From an uncultured Acetatifactor sp. (GTDB lineage: Bacteria; Bacillota; Clostridia; Lachnospirales; Lachnospiraceae), in the NCBI GenBank assembly GCA_947586055.1, contig CANPXL010000011.1:19021-83020 (forward strand): a stretch of DNA of 64,000 nt, given 5' to 3'. The notes under the pieces were generated by a model. The model was not told where the DNA came from and made no database searches. It saw only the letters and a list, made by a program, of their open reading frames with translations. Shown here one piece after another: positions 36,601-45,635 of this stretch. A program made the translations under genes and the position numbers. How positions within the stretch are numbered: the first letter of the stretch is position 1; each line of letters opens with the position of its first letter.

Positions 36601-37883
36601 TGTTTTTCTCCCATACAAAAAAGCGCCGCTGCCGTCCATACCACGGACAGGGCAGACGTATCCATATAATCCGCTGTGCCGGCGCCCCGCATCACATAAT
36701 AAACCAGAATTACGCCGGCGGAAACAAGATACCCCATTCCCAAAACCCAGGTCTTTCTTTGAACCGGCTTTCTCCCCGACACCGCCGCCAGAATCAAAAA
36801 CGCCGCGGTACCTGCAAGCGCCGTCACAAACCACCAGCACCCGTAGCTCATATAGTATTTTGTCAGAACCGGATGACTGATCCCCATGATCTCGTAATTT
36901 CTGCCGGAACAGGACTCATACCCTATCCCTTTCAGCTGCTCCTGCAGCACCGCCAGCGGTATCGCATAGATCAGCGCGTCCCAGCCTATCTGCCTGACAA
37001 TTCTCGGCCAGCGCAGACGGCAGGCGACATCCGCCATCATCCGGTAATACTCCTGCGCCTTTTCTTTTCCGAAAGCATCTTCCACCGCGGGCTTCAGAAC
37101 CCGTTCCATATTGCCCGGCGCGTTGTCGGTCTCCAGGACTGTTTCCCGCGAAATCCCATCCAACAGTTCCGGCGGCCAAAAAACGGAGTCCTCCCAGATC
37201 GTCGGCCAGGACATCCGGCTCGCCATGGAGAACCAAAATGTCCGCTCCGATCCTTCCGCCTTTTTTGTCAGAACCGCGCACGACGCAGCGACACAGCTCA
37301 GAACGGCAAACAACAAAATTCCGGATACCAGCCGCCGAACCTCTCCACGCAGACGCAGAAGCACCGCCAAAAAGGTAAACGCCGGCAGCGGCAGGCCCAG
37401 CCAGCCATACTCCGGCAGAAGCAGCGCAAGAACAGCCCAGCAGCATCCCGCGCCTGCCAGCGCCCGGAATCCGCCTTCCTTTTTTCCCCACGCCGCATTC
37501 CTGAAGCAGACAAATTCCAGCAGGAACAAAGAACCCGCAAAAGAAAAGGGAAGCAGCGCCAGATGGCACTGCATGGCCACAGGCACGGTCAGAAGCGCCA
37601 GCACATACCAGGCGCGCCATGCCCTCCCGTCCGGAAGCACAGGCCTTAAAAGCTCATATCCCGCGTATCCGGCAAGGCCAAGCTGCAAAAGATACACGAT
37701 CTGCGGCGCTCCCGCCAATACATCTGTGAGACAGGGATAAAGAAAACCCTGCGGACGAGCAAATTGCTGAACCTCTATAAAATTTGCGCACATCCAAATC
37801 ACCCCAAGAACGATCTGGACGCTGAAGCCTGCAAAAAATATCCCCTTCAGCAGGACACACAAAATCCCGGCCGCCTTTTTCAT
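36591..37883 (-). CDS. Hypothetical polytopic membrane protein
   Basis: The protein has 430 residues. About nine helices surround one large outer segment (about 210-330) with FWFSMASRMSWPTIWEDSVF and a run of charged residues. The N-terminus MKKAAGILCVLLKGIFFAGF starts with a helix. Topology resembles oligosaccharide-handling membrane enzymes, but no catalytic motif is clear to me. ATG 37883 is preferred over the upstream GTG because GAGGG precedes it. It sits in the operon between the wecE-like gene and the DUF6077-like gene. Confidence 0.75.
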   Translation of the reverse strand: MKKAAGILCVLLKGIFFAGFSVQIVLGVIWMCANFIEVQQFARPQGFLYPCLTDVLAGAPQIVYLLQLGLAGYAGYELLRPVLPDGRAWRAWYVLALLTVPVAMQCHLALLPFSFAGSLFLLEFVCFRNAAWGKKEGGFRALAGAGCCWAVLALLLPEYGWLGLPLPAFTFLAVLLRLRGEVRRLVSGILLFAVLSCVAASCAVLTKKAEGSERTFWFSMASRMSWPTIWEDSVFWPPELLDGISRETVLETDNAPGNMERVLKPAVEDAFGKEKAQEYYRMMADVACRLRWPRIVRQIGWDALIYAIPLAVLQEQLKGIGYESCSGRNYEIMGISHPVLTKYYMSYGCWWFVTALAGTAAFLILAAVSGRKPVQRKTWVLGMGYLVSAGVILVYYVMRGAGTADYMDTSALSVVWTAAALFCMGEKQWR

Positions 37884-37931
37884 AACGCCCTCACTCCGCC
37901 GCTTCACAGCGCCTCCGCCCCGCAAGGGACC

Positions 37932-39059
37932 CTATACATAAAATTCCCTGACTTTATCGCAGATATAATCCACCTGCTCTCCGGTAAGGCCGTAATACAT
38001 GGGAAGACGCGCCAGGCGCTCGCTCTCTCTGGTCGTGTATCTGTCTTCCCCGTGAAACCGCCCGAATTTCTGTCCCGCCGGCGACGTATGCAGCGGAACG
38101 TAATGGCCCACGGACATAATGCCGTTTTCCTTCAGATAGGCAAAAAACGCCGCCCGCTCTTCAACGTCTGCCGTCTTAACATAAAACATATGCGCATTGT
38201 GGACACACCCTGCCGGCACCGTCGGCAGTTCCAGCTTCCCCGCCTCCGCCAGCGGCTTCAATCCCTCATAATACCTGTCCCAGAGCGCAAGTCTCGCGCG
38301 ATTGATCTCGTCCGCGATCTCAAGCTGCGCATAAAGATACGCCGCGTTCATATCGCTCGGCAGATATGACGACCCAAAATTGATCCAGGTGTATTTATCG
38401 ATCTGTCCGCGGTAAAACTTACTGCGGTTTGTTCCCTTCTCCCGGATGATTTCCGCCTCTTCCGCATACTTCCCGTCCCGGATCAGCAGCGCGCCACCTT
38501 CTCCCATACTGTAATTTTTCGTCTCATGAAAACTGAAGCATCCGAAATCGCCGATGGTGCCCAGTGCCTTTCCCTTATAGGATGCCATAATACCCTGCGC
38601 GGCATCTTCGATAACGGTCAGACCATGCCTCGCGGCCACGTCCATGATCGTATCCATCTCGCAGGCCACGCCAGCGTAATGAACGGGAACGATCGCCCGG
38701 GTTTTTTCGGTGACGGCGTCCTCTATCAGCTTTTCGTCCAGATTCATGGTATCCGGCCGGATATCCACAAACACCGGCGTCGCCTTGCGGAGCACGAAGG
38801 CGTTTGCGGTGGACACAAAGGTATACGCCGGCATGATCACCTCGTCGCCCGGCTGAATATCGGCCAGAAGAGCCGCCATCTCCGTGGCGTGGGTGCAGGA
38901 TGTCGTCAGCAGGCATTTTGCCGTTCCCGTCTTTTTCTCAATCCATTCATTGCACTTTCTGGTGTAGGAACCGTCCCCGCAGATCTTCTGATTTTTCACA
39001 CATTCGGCGATATAATCCGCCGCTTTCTCCACATAAGGCGGCACGTTAAAATTAATCAT
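37932..39059 (-). CDS. wecE: dTDP-4-amino-4,6-dideoxygalactose transaminase (WecE-type)
   Basis: The protein has 375 residues, the same length as E. coli WecE, which it resembles throughout by recall: NVPPYVEKAADYIAE-like start, CGDGSYTRKCNEWIE, DIQPGDEVIMPAYTFVSTAN, VPVHYAGVACEMDTIMD, the PLP-lysine block CFSFHETKNYSMGEGGA, EIIREKGTNRSKFYRGQID and HGEDRYTTRESERL. It would aminate dTDP-4-keto-6-deoxy-glucose (product of RfbB) to dTDP-Fuc4N. It is a PLP enzyme of the cytoplasm. It links the two glycan loci, since the only rfbA/rfbB in the window are 8-10 kb away. Confidence 0.93.
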   Translation of the reverse strand: MINFNVPPYVEKAADYIAECVKNQKICGDGSYTRKCNEWIEKKTGTAKCLLTTSCTHATEMAALLADIQPGDEVIMPAYTFVSTANAFVLRKATPVFVDIRPDTMNLDEKLIEDAVTEKTRAIVPVHYAGVACEMDTIMDVAARHGLTVIEDAAQGIMASYKGKALGTIGDFGCFSFHETKNYSMGEGGALLIRDGKYAEEAEIIREKGTNRSKFYRGQIDKYTWINFGSSYLPSDMNAAYLYAQLEIADEINRARLALWDRYYEGLKPLAEAGKLELPTVPAGCVHNAHMFYVKTADVEERAAFFAYLKENGIMSVGHYVPLHTSPAGQKFGRFHGEDRYTTRESERLARLPMYYGLTGEQVDYICDKVREFYV

Positions 39060-39080
39060 CTCCGTAACATCCTTTCCGTT

Positions 39081-40040
39081 TTAATCTTTCCGGTGCCAGG
39101 AACCTACCACATTTCCCTGCACATTCTCCGTGACTCTGCTGATAATATATTTGGGTCTTCCCTTGACTTCCTCATAAATTCTGGCGATATAGTGCCCTAT
39201 GATTCCAAGACTCAGCATCAGAAAGCCGCCAATGATCAGGATCAGCAGTATGACCGTGGTGAAGCCTTCCACAGCGTCTCCCATAAGATATTTCACGAGG
39301 GTCTGAACCCCGAGGATCAGGCTGAACAGGATAGACACCACTCCCATGACCGTCACCATCTGCAGCGGCAGTGTGCTGAACGACGTGGCGTTGGATATGG
39401 CATACTTCATCAGGCTCCAGAAAGACCACTTGCTCTTTCCGAACTGCCGCTCCTGCACTTCGTAGCAGACCGTCTTTGTCTGAAATCCCGTCCAGAAACT
39501 CAGCGCCCGGAAAAACGTGTTCCGCTCCGGCAGTTCCAGCAGCACATCCACTACCTTTCGATCCAGCAGCTTAAAATCCGAGGAAGCATTCATGTCTATC
39601 TTGATCAGAGCGCTCATGATCTTATAAAACAGTCCCGCAAAAAGTCTGTGCCAGATGCTTTCCCTTCCCCGTCCGCTCTTAATCCCTTCCACGATCTGGG
39701 CGCCGTCCTGCCACATTTCCCACATCTTCAGGATGACCTGCGGCGGATGCTGCAGATCGCAGTCCATGACGACAACGGCGTCCCCCGCCGCCATCTCAAG
39801 TCCCGCAAAAATACCGGCTTCCTTTCCGAAGTTGCGGCTGAATTCCGCTCCCCGGATCCTCGGATTCTTTTCCGCGGCATCCCGGATCCTTTCAAACGTC
39901 CCGTCCCTGGAGCCATCGCTGATAAACACCAGTTCGTAATCTATGCCGTTGTTTTCCAGAAGCTCCGATAATACCCTGCAGGTATTTTCAATATTCTGTT
40001 CTTCGTTGTAGGCCGGCAGCACAATTGATAACAGCGCCAT
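39081..40040 (-). CDS. Polyprenyl-phosphate GT2 glycosyltransferase (GtrB/DPM1-like)
   Basis: The protein has 319 residues. The GT-A domain has LSIVLPAYNEEQNIENT, LVFISDGSRDGT, FSRNFGKEAGIFAG, VVMDCDLQHPPQ and a QERQFGKSKWSFWSL region. Two C-terminal helices follow (about 230-290). GtrB-like enzymes load glucose or a similar sugar onto undecaprenyl phosphate. AGGAGGGAGA precedes the ATG. It is 18 bp downstream of the GtrII-like gene, its probable partner. Confidence 0.93.
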   Translation of the reverse strand: MALLSIVLPAYNEEQNIENTCRVLSELLENNGIDYELVFISDGSRDGTFERIRDAAEKNPRIRGAEFSRNFGKEAGIFAGLEMAAGDAVVVMDCDLQHPPQVILKMWEMWQDGAQIVEGIKSGRGRESIWHRLFAGLFYKIMSALIKIDMNASSDFKLLDRKVVDVLLELPERNTFFRALSFWTGFQTKTVCYEVQERQFGKSKWSFWSLMKYAISNATSFSTLPLQMVTVMGVVSILFSLILGVQTLVKYLMGDAVEGFTTVILLILIIGGFLMLSLGIIGHYIARIYEEVKGRPKYIISRVTENVQGNVVGSWHRKD

Positions 40041-40058
40041 TCTCCCTCCTGACGGGCC

Positions 40059-41612
40059 TTACTCTCTGCCCGCATTTTCTGTCTTGATATACATGATCCC
40101 ATCGATGATCCTGATGGAGTCCTCTCCCGGAAAACTTTCCATTTCCACATATTCTTTTTCGTAATACATTTCCCCCATCGCCTCCGGCGGCAGGATATTC
40201 AGCGTCGCACCCAGATAGTGCTCCATAAAGGCGCGGTAATTTTCTCCTGTGTACAAAAGCCAGTCACCGTTCAGTCCGATCATACCGGAAGTGACCGGAA
40301 GCGTGATATCCGTGACCGGAAACTGCTCCTCTCCTATCACTCCCACCATGGCAATGGGAATTCCCGGATAATAGCCGTCCGTCTGCTCGATCCGATCCAG
40401 AAGACGCACACAGTAGGCGTATGTCTTTTCATACCGTCTCTGCAGATTCGCATAGCCCACATTGTCCGCCACGCCGTAGCAGACTATCAGCAGAAACGCC
40501 GCAGCGAATGCCGCCCATTCCAAAACCGCTCCCCTCTTCAGTTCGTCAGCCCGTCGGCTTACAAACGCCGTCAGTCCCATCAGGTACAAAACCCACTGGT
40601 ATCTCATCAGAAGATGATAGGTGACTTCGGGAGACACCAGAAGAATGATATTGGCGGAAAGCGGCAGCAGCACAACAACTATCGCCATTATAACAAAAAA
40701 CAACGGTTTCTTCCACCATTTTCTATGACGGACCATTCCGGCCCCGGCCACAGCCGCCGCCAGCAGCAGCAGACACAGCGCCAGGCATGAGACAGCGTTC
40801 TGAAACAGAACGTTTCCTTTCAGGGTAAAGGCCAGAAAATCATGATAGATCTCCTGCACCGTTTCCAAAAGCCCCTGAGAATGTCCTCCGGCGGCCATCC
40901 CATTAATCCCCTGATAAGAGGCCAGCTGTTTCCCCTGAATCCGGAGCAAAACCTGCAGGATCCCGTAATACAGGGCCGCCCCCAAAATTCCCATGCCAAG
41001 GTACCGCAGAAGTCCCATCCCCTTCTCCGTCGGCTTCCCTTCCCCGGCAAACAGCATGCACACGGCAAACAGCGACAATGTCATGGCAACGGACAGATAC
41101 GCCTGATAGATTCCCATGCTGAAAGCGAGACAGACAGCTCCGGGAAGAAATCCCCTTCGATATTTTTTCGTCAACAGCACCGCCAGCACGGCCAGAAAAA
41201 TGGCCAGCATATATCCGTCCAGCGTAAACACATAGGCATAGGTAGACGCGAGCGCCGGGAAAGCCGCCAGCAGCCCGCCGTTCATCACAATGGCCCAGCT
41301 TTTCTTCACTTCGAGAAGCTCCGTGAGCGCCGCGCTGGCCAGACCAAGATACACAAAACCCAGCAGTCCGATCAGCCAGGGAATCGTATAATAGGAAGAT
41401 ATCCCGCATGCAACCGTCAGAAACCATCTGCCGGAAGTGATCATATTCTGGTTGTAATGCATGCTGGCAAGGCCGTCATGATTCGGAACGTCCATGAGCA
41501 TTGCCGGTAAATGAATCAGTATCCCAATGGCGGCCGTAGAACAGAAAGCCAGAATCCACTGCGGTTTTATACTGCTTTTCAGTTTTCGGAATCCGTCTGA
41601 AGGTGTTATCAT
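40059..41612 (-). CDS. GtrII-type membrane glucosyltransferase
   Basis: The protein has 517 residues with about 11-12 helices. The first outer loop has DVPNHDGLASMHYNQNMITS followed by GRWFLTVACG, characteristic of the Gtr_II family (serotype-converting glucosyltransferases), and the C-terminal 100 residues are soluble. These enzymes take sugar from a polyprenyl-phosphate donor on the outer face and decorate a polymer. The donor would come from the adjacent GtrB-like protein. No GtrA flippase gene is seen. The start is ATG 41612 with GGGAGAGGA. Confidence 0.88.
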   Translation of the reverse strand: MITPSDGFRKLKSSIKPQWILAFCSTAAIGILIHLPAMLMDVPNHDGLASMHYNQNMITSGRWFLTVACGISSYYTIPWLIGLLGFVYLGLASAALTELLEVKKSWAIVMNGGLLAAFPALASTYAYVFTLDGYMLAIFLAVLAVLLTKKYRRGFLPGAVCLAFSMGIYQAYLSVAMTLSLFAVCMLFAGEGKPTEKGMGLLRYLGMGILGAALYYGILQVLLRIQGKQLASYQGINGMAAGGHSQGLLETVQEIYHDFLAFTLKGNVLFQNAVSCLALCLLLLAAAVAGAGMVRHRKWWKKPLFFVIMAIVVVLLPLSANIILLVSPEVTYHLLMRYQWVLYLMGLTAFVSRRADELKRGAVLEWAAFAAAFLLIVCYGVADNVGYANLQRRYEKTYAYCVRLLDRIEQTDGYYPGIPIAMVGVIGEEQFPVTDITLPVTSGMIGLNGDWLLYTGENYRAFMEHYLGATLNILPPEAMGEMYYEKEYVEMESFPGEDSIRIIDGIMYIKTENAGRE

Positions 41613-41655
41613 TCCTCTCCCCCGTTCTCTGTACCTGTTGTCCGTATCCTGCCCT

Positions 41656-42525
41656 CTACATCCTGTTTTCCCGCCCGGCCGGTTCCTGCTGCAGATACTC
41701 CGCTATCATGCCGGCCAGAAGCGTCCGCCCGGCCTCGTTCGGATGAAATCCGTCCATGGTGTATCGCTGCCGGTCCTCCCAGGTCTCATGGGGAAATACA
41801 TTGTGATATACATCCAGCACTTCCACCCCGAACTCGTCCGCCACTTCCATTTCCGCCCGGACATAATCTTCCTGTCTGCCGTATCCCAAATCATATTCTT
41901 CACAGGTAATTCCCAAATCCTCATACCATGTGTAAGTGGGCGTCACAAGCAGAATTCTCATGTCGGGGTTTGCCTTCTTAAGCGCTTTCAGCGAATGCCT
42001 AAGCGCCCCCGTAAAGGTACGCTCATCCCATGGATCTTCCTCATTTTCCACAGGCACCCCCGAGTAATAATCATTCAGCCCATGTTCGATCACGACAAGC
42101 TCCACGGAAGAAAAGTCTATCGTTTCCAGAACATCCACCGTATCTTCAAAATAGTCCGTATTCGTCCCCTGGAAGTGAAGCGTCTGCTGCGCGCCGAAAT
42201 CACGCGCCGCCACCGCCTTTGTCAGCGCCGTCAGCGAAATGGCATCTTTCGGATAATCCGTCTTTTCCCCCGTCCAGAGCCTGGCCACACAGGTGCCCCC
42301 GAACGATCCGTTGAAAACGGTTTTATCCAGCAGTCTTCCCACCTGAGACGGAATGGCGGTATCGTCTCTGACCAGTCCGCACACGCTGTCACCGAAAAAC
42401 ACCACCTGAACCTTCCGGGGTTCCAGCCAGTCCGATCTGTCGCGAAAGGTCACAAGAAACAGACAAAAGAAAATAACCGCTGACACACAATATAAAAAGA
42501 TCCTGCCCCGTTTCTTTTCAAACAT
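41656..42525 (-). CDS. SGNH/GDSL-type hydrolase, membrane-anchored
   Basis: The protein has 289 residues. An N-terminal helix (about 9-27) is followed by block I VQVVFFGDSVCGLV (catalytic Ser), VFNGSFGG, VIEHGLNDYY (block III Gly-Asn-like) and the C-terminal DGFHPNEAGRTLLA (Asp-x-x-His). It is probably an O-acyl esterase or transferase on the glycan. GGTGAGGA precedes ATG 42525, which begins 1 bp after the stop of pseG. It differs in sequence from the plus-strand SGNH protein at 33560. Confidence 0.87.
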   Translation of the reverse strand: MFEKKRGRIFLYCVSAVIFFCLFLVTFRDRSDWLEPRKVQVVFFGDSVCGLVRDDTAIPSQVGRLLDKTVFNGSFGGTCVARLWTGEKTDYPKDAISLTALTKAVAARDFGAQQTLHFQGTNTDYFEDTVDVLETIDFSSVELVVIEHGLNDYYSGVPVENEEDPWDERTFTGALRHSLKALKKANPDMRILLVTPTYTWYEDLGITCEEYDLGYGRQEDYVRAEMEVADEFGVEVLDVYHNVFPHETWEDRQRYTMDGFHPNEAGRTLLAGMIAEYLQQEPAGRENRM

Positions 42526-42526
42526 C

Positions 42527-43585
42527 TCAATCCTCACCGGCCGAAACCCGCCGGCACGCAAGTTTTTCCGCCAGCCGTCCCGCCCCAACGCCATCGATCA
42601 GGCCTTTTTCCCGCCGATGATACAGCATCCGCATTTCTCTCTCCGTCAACAGCCGTCGGATCAGTTCCTCAATGCGCTCCAGCGTTCCCTCCCGATCCAG
42701 GTGCCACGCTCCCGCCGCATACGCCGTATCCGTCGCGCCGATATACTCCACAAGCGCTTCCTGATTCTCTGCGCAGGAAAAACAGACAAACGGAATTCCC
42801 ACAGCCGCCATCTCATAAACGGTGGAACCTCCCGCCGTCACGGCCGCATCGCACTTCAGCATCAGTCCCGCCATGTCCTTTACATCATGCAGAACATGAA
42901 TATTGGCGTGCTCTCTCTCCAGTTTCTTTACCTCGTCCAAATCAGGATAATACCTGCCTGCGACAAAATATAATTCTCTGTCCTCTCTGTAGAGACGCTT
43001 TAGGATCCTTCGTCCGATATGATCCGTGTCGCCGCCTCCCACAGTGATCAAGACGTTGGATGCCTTCTCTCTCACTTCATACATTCTGCCTCGGAACTGA
43101 GACCGCACGGGCACATACCTGCTTCCGATCAGCATTTTTACGTCGGTTCCCCGATAAAGACTGCGGTACTTCTCCGGATCCGCAAACGCATTATAGTTCA
43201 CTATGCAGTCCACGGGATAAGCCCGATCTCCCATATCGTCCATCAGCACCCTGCTGCCAAATCTCTTCAGTTCTTCCAGATATCTCTCCGTGACATAATA
43301 ACTGTCTACCAGAATAACATTTCCCGCCGAATCCGGCCGTCCGTCACAATCCCCCAGAAATCTTTTCCACAAAGGGAGCTCCGATTCCATATTCCGATAG
43401 TCGGTATTCAACACAAAAGTCCGGAATCCTGCATCCGCCACCATGTCTCCGGAGTCTGCATCGGCGCATACAAAACAGACCGCCTCCCTGCCAAGGAGCC
43501 CTGCCAGTTCTTCCGCCACGGTCATACAGCGCATGAGATGTCCCGCACCTATTTTCTCGTTTCCGTCAGCGCGGATTAAAAACAT
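42527..43585 (-). CDS. pseG: UDP-2,4-diacetamido-2,4,6-trideoxy-beta-L-altropyranose hydrolase (PseG)
   Basis: The protein has 352 residues. The N-terminus FLIRADGNEKIGAGHLMRCM with the conserved GxGH site is the PseG/SpsG hallmark. The middle has VLMDDMGDRAYPVDCIVNYN and the C-lobe ITVGGGDTDHIG and AVTAGGSTVYEMAAVGIP, as in GT-B-fold UDP-sugar hydrolases. It removes UDP in pseudaminic acid synthesis. ATG 43585 has GGGAGGA immediately upstream; the in-frame TTG at 43603 does not. It sits 19 bp after pseI. Confidence 0.92.
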   Translation of the reverse strand: MFLIRADGNEKIGAGHLMRCMTVAEELAGLLGREAVCFVCADADSGDMVADAGFRTFVLNTDYRNMESELPLWKRFLGDCDGRPDSAGNVILVDSYYVTERYLEELKRFGSRVLMDDMGDRAYPVDCIVNYNAFADPEKYRSLYRGTDVKMLIGSRYVPVRSQFRGRMYEVREKASNVLITVGGGDTDHIGRRILKRLYREDRELYFVAGRYYPDLDEVKKLEREHANIHVLHDVKDMAGLMLKCDAAVTAGGSTVYEMAAVGIPFVCFSCAENQEALVEYIGATDTAYAAGAWHLDREGTLERIEELIRRLLTEREMRMLYHRREKGLIDGVGAGRLAEKLACRRVSAGED

Positions 43586-43604
43586 AGGCTTCCTCCCATT
43601 CAAC

Positions 43605-44663
43605 TCAGGTGAAATCCACCAGGTCCCAACTCATGGGAGTTCCAAGTTTTGCATCTCTCCTGATCTTCTTTCCCAAAAGCTCTTCATAATACATCGTGTG
43701 CAGACCATCCGCAGGTCTGACGGATCTCAAATTCTCCGGCGTAAAGACTTCTCCGGCTTTCATATCCTTTGCCACAAACAGAGAACGGGCATGCTCTCTT
43801 TCTCTGACCTGTTTCGGCGTCAGATCATACGTCACTCTTCCAAGCGCCAGCTCCGTCTTCCGAATATTGTCTGTCATTTCCTTAAATTCTTCAGGCTCCA
43901 TGGAAAAAGCAGAATCCGCACCCCCGTCCGCGCGTTTTAAGGTGAGGTGCTTCTCCACCACCCTCGCTCCCAGCGCCACCGCTGCCCCGGCTATGGCGCT
44001 TCCCATGGAATGATCCGACAGTCCCGTAAGACAGTCAAACGTATCCCCCATGGACGGTATAGTGCGCAGATTGATGTCTTCATAAGGCGCCGGATAAGAA
44101 GACGTACATTTCAAAAGGATCACTTTCTCGTTCCCGGCTTCCCTGCAGGTCCTTACGGCAAGCTCAATATCCGCAAGGCGGGCGATGCCGGTGGCAATTA
44201 TCACAGGCTTTCCCAGCCGGGCAATCTTTTTCAGCAGAGGAATATCCGTAATCTCAAAGGATGCAATCTTATACGCGGGCACACCCATTTCCTCCAGGAA
44301 ATCCACACTGCTCGGATCAAACGGAGATGAGAAAAATTCCAGTCCCATTCCTTCCGCAATTTCTTTCAGCCTTGGCTGCCATTCCCACGGAGTATAAGCG
44401 CCCTGATACAGCTTGTACAGCGTTGTGCCGTCCCATAATGTCCCCTGTGTGATCTGAAAACAGGGGGCGTCACAGTTTAGCGTGATCGTATCCGCAGTAT
44501 ATGTCTGTATCTTCACCGCATCCGCTCCCGCCTCCTTCGCCGCCCTGATAATTTCAACCGCCCTGTCAAAATCCATATTGTGATTTGCGGACATCTCCGC
44601 AACAATAAAGGTAGGAGAATTCTCGCTGATCATACGTCTTCCAATTCGGATTTCCTTTTTCAA
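43605..44663 (-). CDS. pseI: Pseudaminic acid synthase (PseI)
   Basis: The protein has 352 residues. It is a NeuB-family barrel: FIVAEMSANHNMDFDRAVEI, DAVKIQTYTADTITLNCD, FFSSPFDPSSVDFLEE, PAYKIASFEITDIPLL, LLKCTSSYPAPYEDINL, GLSDHSMG and ALGARVVEKHLTL. A C-terminal SAF/antifreeze-like domain has ARSLFVAKDMKAGEVFTPEN. The motif set (QTYT, LWDGTTLYKLY, EDINL) is that of PseI rather than sialic or legionaminic acid synthase; this comes from recalled alignments. It condenses PEP with 6-deoxy-AltdiNAc. It overlaps the MaoC gene by 4 nt. Confidence 0.94.
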   Translation of the reverse strand: MKKEIRIGRRMISENSPTFIVAEMSANHNMDFDRAVEIIRAAKEAGADAVKIQTYTADTITLNCDAPCFQITQGTLWDGTTLYKLYQGAYTPWEWQPRLKEIAEGMGLEFFSSPFDPSSVDFLEEMGVPAYKIASFEITDIPLLKKIARLGKPVIIATGIARLADIELAVRTCREAGNEKVILLKCTSSYPAPYEDINLRTIPSMGDTFDCLTGLSDHSMGSAIAGAAVALGARVVEKHLTLKRADGGADSAFSMEPEEFKEMTDNIRKTELALGRVTYDLTPKQVREREHARSLFVAKDMKAGEVFTPENLRSVRPADGLHTMYYEELLGKKIRRDAKLGTPMSWDLVDFT

Positions 44664-45070
44664 AGTGTACCTCCATCATAAAGAATCTTTGCCGTTCCTG
44701 AGACAGCGCATTTTCCGTTTTGGCCGGTCACAAAAGTTTCCAATTCGATCATTCTCTTTTCTTTTATGATGTGAGTTATCCTGACCGTTGCCGTCACCTG
44801 TTCTCCTACAAACACAGGCTGTAAAAAGGACAATTGTTGCTCCAGATAAATGCTGCCCGGCCCCGGCAAGCTGGTTCCTATAATTCCGGAAATCAGTCCT
44901 GCCGTCAAAATGCCGTGTACAACAGGCGCCCCAAACCTTGACTTTTCAGCATACTGCAAATTCGTATGCAAAGGATTATTGTCGCCCGAAATCTGTGCGA
45001 ACAGTTTGACATCTTCCTCTGTAAAATTTTTTTGTGCAGACTGTTCCTGTCCCACATAAAATTTATCCAT
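44660..45070 (-). CDS. MaoC-like (R)-specific enoyl-CoA hydratase domain protein
   Basis: The protein has 136 residues with a single hot-dog fold. It has the hydratase motif KLFAQISGDNNPLHTN (catalytic Asp and His) and VVHGILTAGLISGIIGTSLPGPG. PhaJ/MaoC enzymes hydrate crotonyl-CoA-type substrates to (R)-3-hydroxyacyl-CoA. It overlaps pseI by 4 nt and the acyltransferase gene by 8 nt, so it belongs to this operon. A supply of 3-hydroxybutyryl for N- or O-acylation of the nonulosonic acid would fit, since such acyl groups are known on these sugars; that step is inference. Confidence 0.9.
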   Translation of the reverse strand: MDKFYVGQEQSAQKNFTEEDVKLFAQISGDNNPLHTNLQYAEKSRFGAPVVHGILTAGLISGIIGTSLPGPGSIYLEQQLSFLQPVFVGEQVTATVRITHIIKEKRMIELETFVTGQNGKCAVSGTAKILYDGGTL

Positions 45071-45635
45071 ATTGCATCTCCTGAAGGAATTTCATTTCCA
45101 ATTCTAAAATGTCCCTCTTTCGCTCACACTTTTTTCTGGCAGGAATCCCCACATAGATTGACCACTGTTCTGTGCTTTTTCGACAGAGCGACATACTTCC
45201 TACCGCAGTCCCTTCCGCCACCTCAACGCCGGGCAGTACGACACTGTTGCAGCCTATGATGGCATGACGGCAAATCCGCACCGGACTGCTGACAGTTACC
45301 GGTTTATATTGTGCGGGAACCATCGGATTTGTCATGGACGCTCCCGAATAGTCGTCGGAGACAGCATATATGGAACATTTGGACGACAATCCCGAAAAAT
45401 CTTCCATGACAATACCCTTATCTCCGCCATACAGTCCGCAAAACTGGGAAATATGAATGTAATTTCCCAGAGTTACCCAACCGCTGATGACAGTAAAATC
45501 ATCAATTCTCACATGATTGCCGATACTCAGTCTCTCCGGTGCATACAGTACGGCGTGACGCCCGATCAGAACATCCTCTCCACATTCCTTCAGGCCCAAT
45601 GCCTTCAGTTCTTCTCTAGACAAAAAATTTTCCAT
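45063..45635 (-). CDS. Left-handed beta-helix (hexapeptide repeat) acyltransferase
   Basis: The protein has 190 residues. Repeats of the [LIV]-G-x4 type run from about 17 to 150 (LIGRHAVLYAPERLSIGNHV, ITLGNYIHISQF-like, ICRHAIIGCNSVVLPGVEV, EGTAVGSMSLC), the trimeric LbH fold that uses acyl-CoA. The ending YVGIPARKK is the common tail. It is coupled to the MaoC-like gene (8-nt overlap) and to pseF (20-nt overlap). It likely acylates a sugar intermediate or the nonulosonic acid. Confidence 0.9.
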   Translation of the reverse strand: MENFLSREELKALGLKECGEDVLIGRHAVLYAPERLSIGNHVRIDDFTVISGWVTLGNYIHISQFCGLYGGDKGIVMEDFSGLSSKCSIYAVSDDYSGASMTNPMVPAQYKPVTVSSPVRICRHAIIGCNSVVLPGVEVAEGTAVGSMSLCRKSTEQWSIYVGIPARKKCERKRDILELEMKFLQEMQYG

